The notes under the pieces are model-generated. The model was not told the DNA's origin. It searched no databases and saw only the letters and a program-made list of their open reading frames with translations. This document shows, one piece after another, positions 26,720 through 34,363 of a stretch of DNA of 64,000 nt. The stretch lies in NCBI GenBank assembly GCA_018715525.1, contig DVLL01000023.1:1-64000 (forward strand), read 5' to 3'. The position numbers and the translations under genes are program-made. Source of the DNA: Candidatus Faeciplasma pullistercoris (lineage in GTDB: Bacteria > Bacillota > Clostridia > Oscillospirales > Ruminococcaceae). Within the stretch, counting starts at the first letter, position 1. Each line of letters starts with the position of its first letter.

Positions 26720-26852
26720 CAATTAAATTGTATTGACACGACAAATATTAAAGCTAATATTGCCTTATCCGCGCTTATGTCGTTTCACAGCAGGTGTTTA
26801 CACCGCTGACGCCACAGACTTTTGCAAGCTAAACCGATGAACCAAGTTTTTC

Positions 26853-26881
26853 TTGCATTTTTGTATTTCACATGGTATACT
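26853..26881 (+). promoter_or_regulatory. Sigma-A promoter of the proBA-containing operon
   Basis: TTGCAT (-35, 26853-26858) and TATACT (-10, 26876-26881) are 17 bases apart. The leader is about 35 bases, ending in GGAGG before the ATG at 26922. A second TTGACA lies upstream at 26733-26738 but has only a weak -10 (AATATT) behind it. Confidence 0.7.
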
Positions 26882-26921
26882 GCTTTATATTATACTTATT
26901 TGATATATGGAGGCATGACAG

Positions 26922-27362
26922 ATGCTTTTACTCTTCAAGGCCATGGAGCTTCAAAACAGGTTTGCACCTCTTCCGCAAAAGCTTCATATAGCATTTTGCG
27001 TTTTTGCGACCGTGTTCTTTATATTCTGCTATCTGAGATACCGCAGGCTTAGCGATATACTTTGGATGTTAATATGCGACATCACCCTTATTTTACAGTT
27101 CTACGGAGATAAATACACCGCTCTTACCGTCGGTGTTTGCGAAATTATACTTTTTGCGATGATGTTTTTGGACTACAGAAAGAAAAAATCGGCTGCGAAG
27201 ACCGCAGAATCAGAAGCGAAGCAGCCAAATGAAAGCGACGGCGGCAAGCCTGACGATCTGTCAGACATACAAAAGGCGGTCCGCACAGAGAGAAGCAAGG
27301 TCGTAAAGGATGACAACGACGTGATATCCTCTGCTTTTGACCCGGAGGATCTTGAAAAATGA
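26922..27362 (+). CDS. Unknown membrane protein with acidic cytoplasmic tail
   Basis: 146 residues, no recognised family. The ATG is 8 bases after GGAGG. Residues of about 20-38, 45-62 and 66-83 are hydrophobic and probably membrane helices. A KKK cluster and a charged, low-complexity tail of about 60 residues follow, probably cytoplasmic, ending in SAFDPEDLEK. The stop codon overlaps the next ATG (ATGA), so it is translationally coupled to a D-2-hydroxyacid dehydrogenase and is the first gene of a proBA operon. The function is unknown. Confidence 0.75.
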   Translation: MLLLFKAMELQNRFAPLPQKLHIAFCVFATVFFIFCYLRYRRLSDILWMLICDITLILQFYGDKYTALTVGVCEIILFAMMFLDYRKKKSAAKTAESEAKQPNESDGGKPDDLSDIQKAVRTERSKVVKDDNDVISSAFDPEDLEK

Positions 27363-28315
27363 TCAAAGCTGTCATACTTGACGCTGATACCGTCACACAT
27401 AACGACCTTTCGCTTAAGCCGTTGACCTGCCTTGCGGACACAACCGTTTACGGCTATTCTAACGAATCAGAGATTCCGGAAAGAATCGGGGACGCGGAAA
27501 TAGTGCTCACAAACAAATGTCAAATAACAAGGCATACTTTTGAGCTGTGCCCTAATATCAGGTACATCGGACTTTTTGCGACAGGCTACAACAACATAGA
27601 CATAGCGGCGGCAAAAGAGCGCGGGATAGTTGTCTCAAATGTGCCGGGATACTCGACTGACTCGGTTGCTCAGCATACCTTCGCGCTTATCCTTCACTGC
27701 TATTCAAACGTGGCAAAATATGATAAAACTGTCAAGGACGGCGACTGGGTATACAGTAAGCTGTTCAGCTACTTTGATATCCCGCTCTATGAGCTTGCCG
27801 GCAAAACAATCGGCATAATAGGCTACGGTGCGATAGGTCAGGCGGTAAAAAGGATCGCCGAGGCGTTTGGCATGAACGTAGTAGTATACACAAGAAGCTA
27901 TCCAAAGTGTGACGAGGGCATAAAAGTCCTTCCCCTTGACGAGCTTCTTAAGGTGTCTGACATAGTGACGCTGCATTGCCCGCTCACCCCAAAGACCAGC
28001 GAGCTGATAAACAAAAGGACTCTCTCGCTTATGAAGACAAGTGCCCTGCTCATAAACACCTCGCGCGGCGGAGTGATAAACGAGCAGGATCTGGCAGACG
28101 CCTTGAACTCAGGCATGATAGCAGCCGCAGGTCTTGACGTCCTCACAAAAGAACCGATGGATCCAAAGTGTCCCCTCAGAGACGCGAAAAACTGCGTAAT
28201 AACCCCGCATATAGCTTGGGCTCCTCTCGAAACAAGGCAGAGGCTTATCGGCATAATGGCGAATAATCTCGTTAGTTACCTCGGCGGAAACCCCAAAAAC
28301 AATGTAGCAGACTGA
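27359..28315 (+). CDS. D-2-hydroxyacid dehydrogenase (glycerate dehydrogenase-like)
   Basis: 318 residues of the 2-hydroxyacid dehydrogenase family. The NAD-binding GIIGYGAIGQAVKR motif lies near 150-163. Catalytic residues are visible: Arg in LINTSRGGVINEQ, Glu in LDVLTKEP, and His in CVITPHIAWAPLETR. Members reduce 2-oxoacids or oxidise glycerate and related acids; hydroxypyruvate/glycerate is the nearest guess. Its place directly ahead of proB-proA, coupled to a membrane protein, is not an arrangement I can explain from the proline pathway. Confidence 0.9.
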   Translation: MIKAVILDADTVTHNDLSLKPLTCLADTTVYGYSNESEIPERIGDAEIVLTNKCQITRHTFELCPNIRYIGLFATGYNNIDIAAAKERGIVVSNVPGYSTDSVAQHTFALILHCYSNVAKYDKTVKDGDWVYSKLFSYFDIPLYELAGKTIGIIGYGAIGQAVKRIAEAFGMNVVVYTRSYPKCDEGIKVLPLDELLKVSDIVTLHCPLTPKTSELINKRTLSLMKTSALLINTSRGGVINEQDLADALNSGMIAAAGLDVLTKEPMDPKCPLRDAKNCVITPHIAWAPLETRQRLIGIMANNLVSYLGGNPKNNVAD

Positions 28316-28329
28316 AAGGACTCCTTAAA

Positions 28330-29124
28330 ATGGATGAAATAAAGAATATGAAGAGGGTTGTAATAAAGGTCGGAACATCTACCCTGACCCACCCCTCGGG
28401 TCAGATAAACATAAGGCATGTCGAGGAGCTTGTCAAGGTAATCTCAGATATCAAGAACTCCGGCTATGAGATCGCGCTTGTCACCTCCGGAGCCATAGGA
28501 CTCGGAGCGGCGAGGTTAGGTCTCAAGCAGAAGCCTAAGGATACCCCGTCCAAGCAGGCGTGCGCCGCCATAGGTCAGTGCGAGCTGATGAATATATACG
28601 ACAAGCTCTTTAACGAGTACAACATCATTGCTGCACAGGTGCTTCTGACAAAATATGTCCTGTCTGACGAGAGAAAGGAAAATGTAGAAAACGCTCTCGA
28701 GATGATAATAAACAAAGGCGCCGTTCCTATAGTAAACGAAAACGACGTAGTGGCTATAGATGAGCTGGAGCTTGAGGTCGGCGAAAACGACTCGCTGGCG
28801 GCTATGATGGCCTGCCTTATCAAGGCTGATCTGCTTATCATCATGACAGACATCAACGGTCTGTATGACAAGGACCCCCGCGCAAATCCTGACGCTAAGC
28901 TGATATCGGTAGTTGAGGAAATAACCCCGCAGATACGGCTTGCCGCCGGGGACGCCGGAAGCTCGCTCGGAACCGGAGGCATGGCAACCAAGATCCGCGC
29001 CGCGGACATAGCCATGAGCCACGGCATCGACATGCTGATAGTAAACGGCAGCAGACCTAAGAACCTTTACGACATATTCGACGGAAACGATATAGGAACG
29101 TACTTTAAGGCCAAGAAACAATAA
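28330..29124 (+). CDS. proB: Glutamate 5-kinase without PUA domain
   Basis: ProB phosphorylates glutamate to gamma-glutamyl phosphate, the first step of proline synthesis. The protein has 264 residues and consists of the amino-acid-kinase domain only, with VVIKVGTSTLTHPSGQINI at the start, VTSGAIGLGA near 56 and IVNENDVVAIDE near 136. GTGGMATKIRAA lies near 218. It lacks the C-terminal PUA domain of E. coli ProB, as in many Gram-positive homologues. It is followed by proA after 22 bp. The third enzyme, ProC, is not in the window. Confidence 0.96.
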   Translation: MDEIKNMKRVVIKVGTSTLTHPSGQINIRHVEELVKVISDIKNSGYEIALVTSGAIGLGAARLGLKQKPKDTPSKQACAAIGQCELMNIYDKLFNEYNIIAAQVLLTKYVLSDERKENVENALEMIINKGAVPIVNENDVVAIDELELEVGENDSLAAMMACLIKADLLIIMTDINGLYDKDPRANPDAKLISVVEEITPQIRLAAGDAGSSLGTGGMATKIRAADIAMSHGIDMLIVNGSRPKNLYDIFDGNDIGTYFKAKKQ

Positions 29125-29146
29125 TTCATGAAACGGGAGCATAGAT

Positions 29147-30394
29147 ATGTTGGATTTTGATACCATAGGAAAAAACGCCCAAAGCTCAAAAAGCATTCTT
29201 TCCTGCTCGTCTGTCACGCAGAGAAACGAGGCGCTCAGAGAAATAGCAGACTCTCTTGAAAAGTTCAAAAGAGCAATAATCGAGCAGAACAAGATCGATG
29301 TTAAGAACGGCGAGGCTTCCGGAATGAAATCCTCGCTGGTAGACAGGCTGTACCTCAACGAAAAGAGGATAGAGTCAATCGCGGAGGGCGTAAGAAAGAT
29401 TATAAGCCTTCCTGACCCGATAGGAATAATCGAGAGCGGCGAGATAAGACCGAACGGTCTTAGAATCACAAAGCTCAGAGTCCCTATGGGAGTTATAGGC
29501 ATAATCTACGAGGCACGACCGAATGTCACAGCGGACGCGGCGGCGCTCTGCATCAAGTCGGGCAATACGGTAATACTCAGAGGCGGCAAGGAGGCTATAT
29601 ACTCTAATACTGTTCTTTGCAACATTATGAGAGACGCGCTTGTAAAGGTAGGGCTTCCCGCCGACTGCATACAGCTCGTTACAGATACCACCCGTGAAAG
29701 CTCTGTCAGAATGATGAAGGCAAACGAATATATCGACGTGCTCATCCCTCGAGGCGGAGCGGGGCTTATAAACTCGGTAGTCCAAAACGCGAGCGTGCCG
29801 GTAATCCAGACGGGCGTTGGAAACTGCCATGTATACGTTGACTCCGCGGCAAACCTGCAAATGGCTCTCGACATAATCGACAATGCCAAAACCTCACGCC
29901 CCGGAGTTTGCAACGCCGCCGAGACGCTCCTTGTCCACAAGGATGTTGCGGACGATTTTCTTCCCATGCTCAAGCGCAGGCTTGATAAATCACACGTTGA
30001 GCTCAGGGGCTGCGAGCTGACAAGAATGATTTTGGGCGACTCGGTAGTTCCCGCCACCGAGGAGGACTACGCTACGGAGTTTCTTGACTACATCCTCGCA
30101 GTCAAGGTAGTAGACAACATATTCGACGCGATAGATCACATCACCAAATACTCCACCGGTCACTCTGAGTGCATAGTCACAGAGAGCATCAGCGCTGCCG
30201 AGGAGTTCCAGCGCAGGATCGATGCCGCAGCCGTATATGTCAACGCCTCCACAAGATTTACCGACGGCTTTGAGTTCGGACTCGGCGCCGAGATAGGCAT
30301 TTCCACCCAGAAGCTTCACGCAAGAGGTCCTATGGGTCTTAAGGAGCTGACCACCTACAAATATCTTATCAACGGAAACGGTCAGATAAGGTGA
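29147..30394 (+). CDS. proA: Gamma-glutamyl phosphate reductase
   Basis: ProA reduces gamma-glutamyl phosphate with NADPH to glutamate semialdehyde. The 415-residue protein has the usual length. The cofactor-binding region is marked by VPMGVIGIIYEARPN near 108-122. The catalytic cysteine lies in RPGVCNAAETLLVH near 251. The C-terminal GFEFGLGAEIGISTQKLHA signature is present. It starts 22 bp after proB with GGGAG before the ATG and is followed by an unknown membrane protein after 7 bp. Confidence 0.97.
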   Translation: MLDFDTIGKNAQSSKSILSCSSVTQRNEALREIADSLEKFKRAIIEQNKIDVKNGEASGMKSSLVDRLYLNEKRIESIAEGVRKIISLPDPIGIIESGEIRPNGLRITKLRVPMGVIGIIYEARPNVTADAAALCIKSGNTVILRGGKEAIYSNTVLCNIMRDALVKVGLPADCIQLVTDTTRESSVRMMKANEYIDVLIPRGGAGLINSVVQNASVPVIQTGVGNCHVYVDSAANLQMALDIIDNAKTSRPGVCNAAETLLVHKDVADDFLPMLKRRLDKSHVELRGCELTRMILGDSVVPATEEDYATEFLDYILAVKVVDNIFDAIDHITKYSTGHSECIVTESISAAEEFQRRIDAAAVYVNASTRFTDGFEFGLGAEIGISTQKLHARGPMGLKELTTYKYLINGNGQIR

Positions 30395-30401
30395 CGATAC
30401 G

Positions 30402-31592
30402 ATGTTAAACTTGATAGACGACAATTCAAATAAGGTTTCCGCTGCCGCAGACGAAGAAAAAGCTGCCGGCAAGTCTGACAGCGCCCAGCAGGACAATAAG
30501 CGAAAAAAAACGAAAGCAAAAAAGAAAAGCTCCGCCGAAAACGCCTCCAAGCAAGGCGGCGCAAGACAGAGCGATGAAAATCAAAATAACGGCGAGAAAT
30601 CAAAAATGCAGCCTGCCGAGCCGGAAGGCAAAGATTCTAAAACGAACAATACGGAGCAGCAGGACGGCGGCAAGCCTAAAGCGGCAGAGCATGACGAGCT
30701 TGCCGAGGCGGCAGCCGTTATGGCTCATGTAACAGGCATGGATCTACAGGATAACAGCGAAAATCCGCAAACAGCAACTCCACCGGAGCACAAAGAAAAT
30801 GTGTTCAAAAAATGGCTTGTCCTACCCAAGAATTTGAAGATTTCGAGTATATCGAAGATAGACGACCAGGTAAAGGATGTTATAGACGAAGCTCTTGACG
30901 AAGACGCCGAGAGCCTGGGGCTTACTGAAGAGCAAGCCCCCTCCTCCACCGTAAGCCTGAGTCAGGTCATGTCTGCGCTTTTCGGAGTGTTCCTGATAGG
31001 CTTTGCGATATTCGGAGTGATTTCAGCGATAGGAAATTTCAGAGAATACTCTATTAACAAACAAAACCGTGTTACGGAAATGGAGTACCTTGAAAGGCTG
31101 ATACTCCCGCTCACCGCCTGCGATATACCCACCTTCGAGGATGCTGAGGACCTCAACAGCGATGTGACAATAGCCGCCGCGTGCTGGGACATAATTCTCT
31201 CCCCATCCTCCGCTTACAATGTGGAAAACGGCAACTACATCATATCTTATCTTGAGATAGAATCGAGAATAAACAAGCTCTTCGGAAGCGGTCTTAGCTA
31301 TACCCACGCGACTGTCGGAGACCAGGAGCTGCTCTTCAAGTACGATGAGGAAACCGGAATGTATACTATTCCCGCCGCGCCGAGGGCTATTGCGTACTAC
31401 CCCACAATCGACAGCTTTGAGGTTATAGAAAACGGCTATACGCTCACCGTCAGCTACCATGTGCCGGTATCAGAGTGGATCTCAATTACTCCTTCTCCGG
31501 ATAAGACGATGATTTATACCGTCAAGGGCAACGGACTGAGCTATACCATATCCTCTGTCGAAGTTGGACATATCTCGCCTGACGGTCTGTAA
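30402..31592 (+). CDS. Unknown bitopic membrane protein with long disordered N-terminus
   Basis: 396 residues, no recognised family. Residues 1-130 are low-complexity and rich in Lys, Glu, Gln, Asn and Ala, with a KRKKTKAKKKSS cluster near 34-45. Residues of about 188-212 form one hydrophobic segment (LFGVFLIGFAIFGVISAI). A globular C-terminal region of about 180 residues follows, probably extracytoplasmic, with repeated aromatic beta-strand-like segments. It is the last gene of the proBA operon, ahead of a strong bidirectional terminator. No role can be assigned. Its membrane layout resembles scaffold or cell-surface-sensor proteins only in a general way. Confidence 0.75.
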   Translation: MLNLIDDNSNKVSAAADEEKAAGKSDSAQQDNKRKKTKAKKKSSAENASKQGGARQSDENQNNGEKSKMQPAEPEGKDSKTNNTEQQDGGKPKAAEHDELAEAAAVMAHVTGMDLQDNSENPQTATPPEHKENVFKKWLVLPKNLKISSISKIDDQVKDVIDEALDEDAESLGLTEEQAPSSTVSLSQVMSALFGVFLIGFAIFGVISAIGNFREYSINKQNRVTEMEYLERLILPLTACDIPTFEDAEDLNSDVTIAAACWDIILSPSSAYNVENGNYIISYLEIESRINKLFGSGLSYTHATVGDQELLFKYDEETGMYTIPAAPRAIAYYPTIDSFEVIENGYTLTVSYHVPVSEWISITPSPDKTMIYTVKGNGLSYTISSVEVGHISPDGL

Positions 31593-31604
31593 CTTCTCTA
31601 ACAT

Positions 31605-31647
31605 TAAAATCGGTACCCGTTATTATTCGGGTACCGATTTTATTTTT
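31605..31647. terminator. Bidirectional terminator between the proBA operon and the SpoIID-like gene
   Basis: A perfect 15-bp stem (31605-31619 with 31628-31642) encloses an 8-base loop and is followed by TTTTT on the plus strand. On the minus strand it ends in ATTTTAATG. The stop codon of the minus-strand gene (31640-31642) lies inside the stem. Confidence 0.9.
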
Positions 31648-32668
31648 GGTCATATGACACCGACTCGCAGACTTTTGCGCCGGAATAGAAATACTCAAGT
31701 ATTTCGGTATGGCTCATCCCCTCCTTTGCCATTTTGTTCGCGCCGTACTGCGACAAGCCTACCAGATGACCGCTGCCGTAGACCTTGAATGTAAAGCTTT
31801 CAAATTCCTCTGAATAGCTCACCGTAAATCTTGGCGACGGCAAGTTCAGCCACTGTGCAAGCTGGGCTCCGGTCACTACATTTGTTGAGTCCAACGTCAC
31901 CTCGAGAACATAGCCCGTGTCGGTTGTTTTTGTTATATTCAGCCAGTCGGATGGATCACCAAGGAGAGTTATGCCGTCCGGCTGAGTGGTTATTCTCGCG
32001 AAAAGCTCTTCCTGAGTGTACATTACGTCCGTCTGATAATCACTATCAAACTCGCTTTCGACTTCTCCTAAATACCCGACGGCTTCTCCGAGAACGCTCT
32101 GCGCGCTTTCGGTAACTCCCCCGCAGGAGAAACAGTACGCTGGAACTATTGGCATTCCCTGATATGCAATATATTCTCCCATGACGCTTTCGACAGCCTC
32201 TTCAATATTTTTAAGATAATCCTCAGCCTTGTCCTTGTACATTGCGTCAAAAACTGCCTTGGGCATCAACGGAGTATACCTGTTAGTGTCTGTACTGATG
32301 TCACAGCCGTAAAGCTCAGGCGTCGGAGACCTGACCTCCTCAAGCCGCCTGCCGAGTATATAGGTATACATCATTACAGCCTGAGCCTTCAGCATTTCAG
32401 GCTCGGCATCGGCTGATATCGATGCGCAAACCGACTCTACCATATACTCCTCAACAGAAAGCGTTGCCGACGTCTGAGATACGACATCATATACTCTCAC
32501 CTCGTCAAGCAGCTGGTACGCCGTCTTTTGCTCTGCTTCGACAATAGGAGCATATGCGGGAATCGCCGGCTCGTCAGCGGTAAAATGAGATATTATAGCA
32601 GGCACTATGGGTATAAGTAAAAGCGACAGCGCAACTACCACCAGTCCCTTCACAAAGCTGCTTTTCAC
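31640..32668 (-). CDS. SpoIID/LytB-domain protein with altered active site
   Basis: 342 residues from a GTG start preceded by GGGGGAGA. One N-terminal membrane segment (about 8-28) and an extracytoplasmic SpoIID-type domain are visible. LSVEEYMVESVCASISA near 70-86 and EMLKAQAVMMYTYIL match the conserved SpoIID region, followed by YCFSCGGVTESAQSV and, near the end, GSGHLVGLSQYGANKMA. In SpoIID lytic transglycosylases the catalytic Glu precedes Met-Pro in that first motif. Here Ser83 occupies the position by my alignment. It may be a non-catalytic or altered peptidoglycan-binding paralogue. It is apparently monocistronic. Confidence 0.88.
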   Translation of the reverse strand: MKSSFVKGLVVVALSLLLIPIVPAIISHFTADEPAIPAYAPIVEAEQKTAYQLLDEVRVYDVVSQTSATLSVEEYMVESVCASISADAEPEMLKAQAVMMYTYILGRRLEEVRSPTPELYGCDISTDTNRYTPLMPKAVFDAMYKDKAEDYLKNIEEAVESVMGEYIAYQGMPIVPAYCFSCGGVTESAQSVLGEAVGYLGEVESEFDSDYQTDVMYTQEELFARITTQPDGITLLGDPSDWLNITKTTDTGYVLEVTLDSTNVVTGAQLAQWLNLPSPRFTVSYSEEFESFTFKVYGSGHLVGLSQYGANKMAKEGMSHTEILEYFYSGAKVCESVSYDQK

Positions 32669-32785
32669 AGGTCTCCCCCTTTCGCTTCAGGTCTGATAGT
32701 AGTATAGCGGACAGGCATAAGGATAATCTGTCGAAATCAACACTCCGCCTAAAATTGAAAAAAGGAAAATTTACGGTTTTTAGTA

Positions 32786-32814
32786 TTGATTTTTTTTAGA
32801 GCATGGTGTATAAT
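32786..32814 (+). promoter_or_regulatory. Sigma-A promoter of the tRNA-Arg locus
   Basis: TTGATT (-35, 32786-32791) and TATAAT (-10, 32809-32814) are 17 bases apart. The transcript would start near 32821 and run through the degenerate tRNA copy into the intact tRNA-Arg. Confidence 0.8.
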
Positions 32815-32847
32815 AAGTTGCGTTGTTTGTGCCAAATATCATGTTTT

Positions 32848-32905
32848 CGTAGCTCTGCAGGATATAGCGCCCGGTCTCCTAAGCGGTAGGTCGTTAGAAT
32901 CTTTT
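32848..32905 (+). pseudogene. Degenerate tRNA-Arg(CCU)-like sequence
   Basis: GTAGCTCTGCAGGATATAGC copies the D-arm of a tRNA-Arg, and TCTCCTAAGCGGTAGGTCGTT keeps the CCU anticodon loop. The anticodon stem is broken, the T-loop is shortened (GTTAGAATC) and no matching acceptor 3' half is present. It cannot form a normal cloverleaf. The variable-region and stem bases (GCGCCCGG, AGGTCGTT) differ from the intact tRNA downstream and resemble another tRNA-Arg(CCU) isotype, so it is not a simple tandem duplicate. Confidence 0.65.
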
Positions 32906-32936
32906 TGAACGAGGAAATTGAATAAATTTGTTATAC

Positions 32937-33013
32937 GTCTCTGTAGCTCAGCAGGATAGAGCGTTCGCCTCCTAAGCGAAAGGCCGGCAGTTCGAATCTG
33001 CCCAGGGACGCCA
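32937..33013 (+). tRNA. tRNA-Arg (anticodon CCU), CCA encoded
   Basis: A full cloverleaf can be drawn. The acceptor stem GTCTCTG pairs with CAGGGAC (one G-U pair). The D-arm is GCTC/GAGC, and the anticodon stem TTCGC/GCGAA encloses the loop CTCCTAA with anticodon CCT. The T-arm GGCAG/CTGCC encloses TTCGAAT. The discriminator G and encoded CCA end at 33013. It reads AGG codons. Confidence 0.97.
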
Positions 33014-33019
33014 AAAAGC

Positions 33020-33060
33020 ACCGCTGCAAACCTTTTTGGGGTTTGCAGCGGTTTTTGTTT
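33020..33060 (+). terminator. Strong intrinsic terminator after tRNA-Arg
   Basis: A perfect 13-bp stem ACCGCTGCAAACC (33020-33032) with 33040-33052 and a 7-base loop is followed by TTTTTGTTT. It begins 6 bases after the tRNA CCA end. Confidence 0.95.
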
Positions 33061-33170
33061 TCGGCAAAAATCTCATAGCGACCGGAGGGCGTCCATTCAC
33101 TTTTGTCGTATGCTTGCTAAATGGATTTGAAACAATTTTCGCGCTTTTGCTAATAAAAATCGCGTCCCTG

Positions 33171-33449
33171 CTAATTCGATTTTTCGGACTCACTTGCCGC
33201 CTGGTGCTGCCGAGAGCAGCGCAGCCAGGGTATTTGCCGGTTTCGGCGACTTGCTAAGCTGCTCCAATATGCGCTCCAAATCCTATGCGGCAGGCGCCGG
33301 TTCGTTGGGCTCCTCCGGGGACGAACCGAAAGCATGGCGGGATAGGCATAGAAGACGGTCTCAAGCTTCCGGGAATTGGTCTCACCATTCCCGTCCATGT
33401 ATTTGCGGACGATGGGATAGTTCTTTTTGCGTTTGATAATAGATGCCAT
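33171..33449 (-). pseudogene. Remnant of a tyrosine integrase N-terminus plus another coding-like scrap
   Basis: The minus strand opens with MASIIKRKKNYPIVRKY, closely resembling the N-terminal arm-binding start of phage/ICE tyrosine integrases. The following NGETNSRKLETV fits the same domain. Similarity is lost after about 35 residues, and the catalytic domain is absent. In another frame nearby (about 33190-33290) a short coding-like piece reads DLERILEQLSKSPKPA and runs to a stop. Both appear to be decayed remains of an integrative element beside the tRNA. The stretch 33061-33170 holds nothing I recognise. Confidence 0.5.
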
Positions 33450-33458
33450 AATGATACT

Positions 33459-33792
33459 TCATTGTTTTCTCTCCAACATGGCTGCTACAGGGACAGGCAG
33501 CTCCCTATTCATTCTTTGGGCGAACCGTTCCTTGATCATATCCAAATCCGCTGTTACAAGAATCCGAGTTGCTTTATCTTGCAACAACGTAAGAAGCTCT
33601 TTTTGAGAAATCACATATGCGATATTCTGCTCACACATAGTATCATCTAATTGTTTTTGAAACAGCTTTTTCGCTATGTTTTCATTCTTTGCCAAACGCA
33701 GCCTGTAAGATGTCTACATCTAAAATGCTTTGCAGTTTTTTGGCAAGGGTAGACTTACCCGTACAACTTTCTCCAATGATTCCAATAACCAT
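33459..33792 (-). pseudogene. Frameshifted small P-loop kinase (cytidylate-kinase-like ATP-binding protein)
   Basis: The ATG at 33792 starts a product with the Walker A motif GESCTGKSTLAKKL, which stops after 36 residues. Immediately afterwards the neighbouring frame continues without a proper start as LAKNENIAKKLFQKQL..., then TRILVTADLDMIKERF and PVAAMLERK. The two pieces join if one base is gained or lost near 33712-33722; in the second frame the upstream residues read YRLRLAKNE. Together they give one small P-loop kinase-like ATPase of about 110 residues, probably also cut at the C-terminus by the remnant that follows. It begins one base after the ArsR-family gene. Confidence 0.65.
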
Positions 33793-33793
33793 T

Positions 33794-34363
33794 TCATTTT
33801 TCCCGGCATTTTGGTTGTGCACGCCAATATTTTGTACCGTCACGGTCTAATAGCCGTTCGCTAATCATATCTCGACGGATTGTGCAAAAATCATCATAAA
33901 AGTCCGCAATCAGAATGTTGACCTCTCGTTCGGAGTAAATTCGATCAAATTCAAATGCTTCGGCAATTACTTCTAAAACGATACGTTCCTTCTTTTTCTG
34001 AGCAGGGATAGATTTTAGTTTTCCATATTCAAAAAATGCATCGATTACTTTTTGACGATATTCCGCATCACGTTGAGCCTGTACTTCAGATTCATCAGAT
34101 TTCTCTTGCAGGATTTCTAATATGCTGGTTTCAAAAATTTCTTTTCTCAACGAATACATCATGTAGTACTGACTTTTATATGAAGTGACCGCTCCGGCCT
34201 CTGTCAGCTTCTTGAGATGGAAAGACACTGTAGGTGCGGAAATTCCCAACCTTTCAGCCAACCGCTCTACATACATATCTTCAATCACAAGAGATTTTAG
34301 AATTTGTAATCGAGACTTGTCAGACAGACACTTAAACAGACGGATAGCCTCGGTTTCTGTCAT
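33794..34363 (-). CDS. ArsR-family regulator with C-terminal DUF2087 domain
   Basis: 189 residues from the ATG at 34363, which overlaps the upstream stop codon as ATGA and is preceded by GGGAGGGGG. Residues of about 5-85 form a winged helix of the ArsR type (LSDKSRLQILKSLV, then the recognition helix ISAPTVSFHLKKLTEAGAV). Residues of about 125-185 resemble DUF2087 (KKERIVLEVIAEAFEFDRIY ... ERLLDRDGTKYWR). No metal-binding Cys pair typical of ArsR sensors is evident. It probably represses its own operon, which encodes an M29-type peptidase. The region is more A+T-rich than the flanking genome. Confidence 0.85.
   Translation of the reverse strand: MTETEAIRLFKCLSDKSRLQILKSLVIEDMYVERLAERLGISAPTVSFHLKKLTEAGAVTSYKSQYYMMYSLRKEIFETSILEILQEKSDESEVQAQRDAEYRQKVIDAFFEYGKLKSIPAQKKKERIVLEVIAEAFEFDRIYSEREVNILIADFYDDFCTIRRDMISERLLDRDGTKYWRAQPKCREK

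Noticed and set aside
26610-26760. Purine riboswitch ahead of the NCS2 permease gene
   Set aside because: I looked for the conserved loop and junction blocks of the purine aptamer on the minus strand and did not find them; only a promoter and a 5-bp hairpin are present.
32839-33193. Minus-strand open frames across the tRNA-Arg region
   Set aside because: They read the antisense of the tRNA and its degenerate copy (for example WADSNCRPFA), a well-known false protein type in databases. They have no ribosome-binding site.
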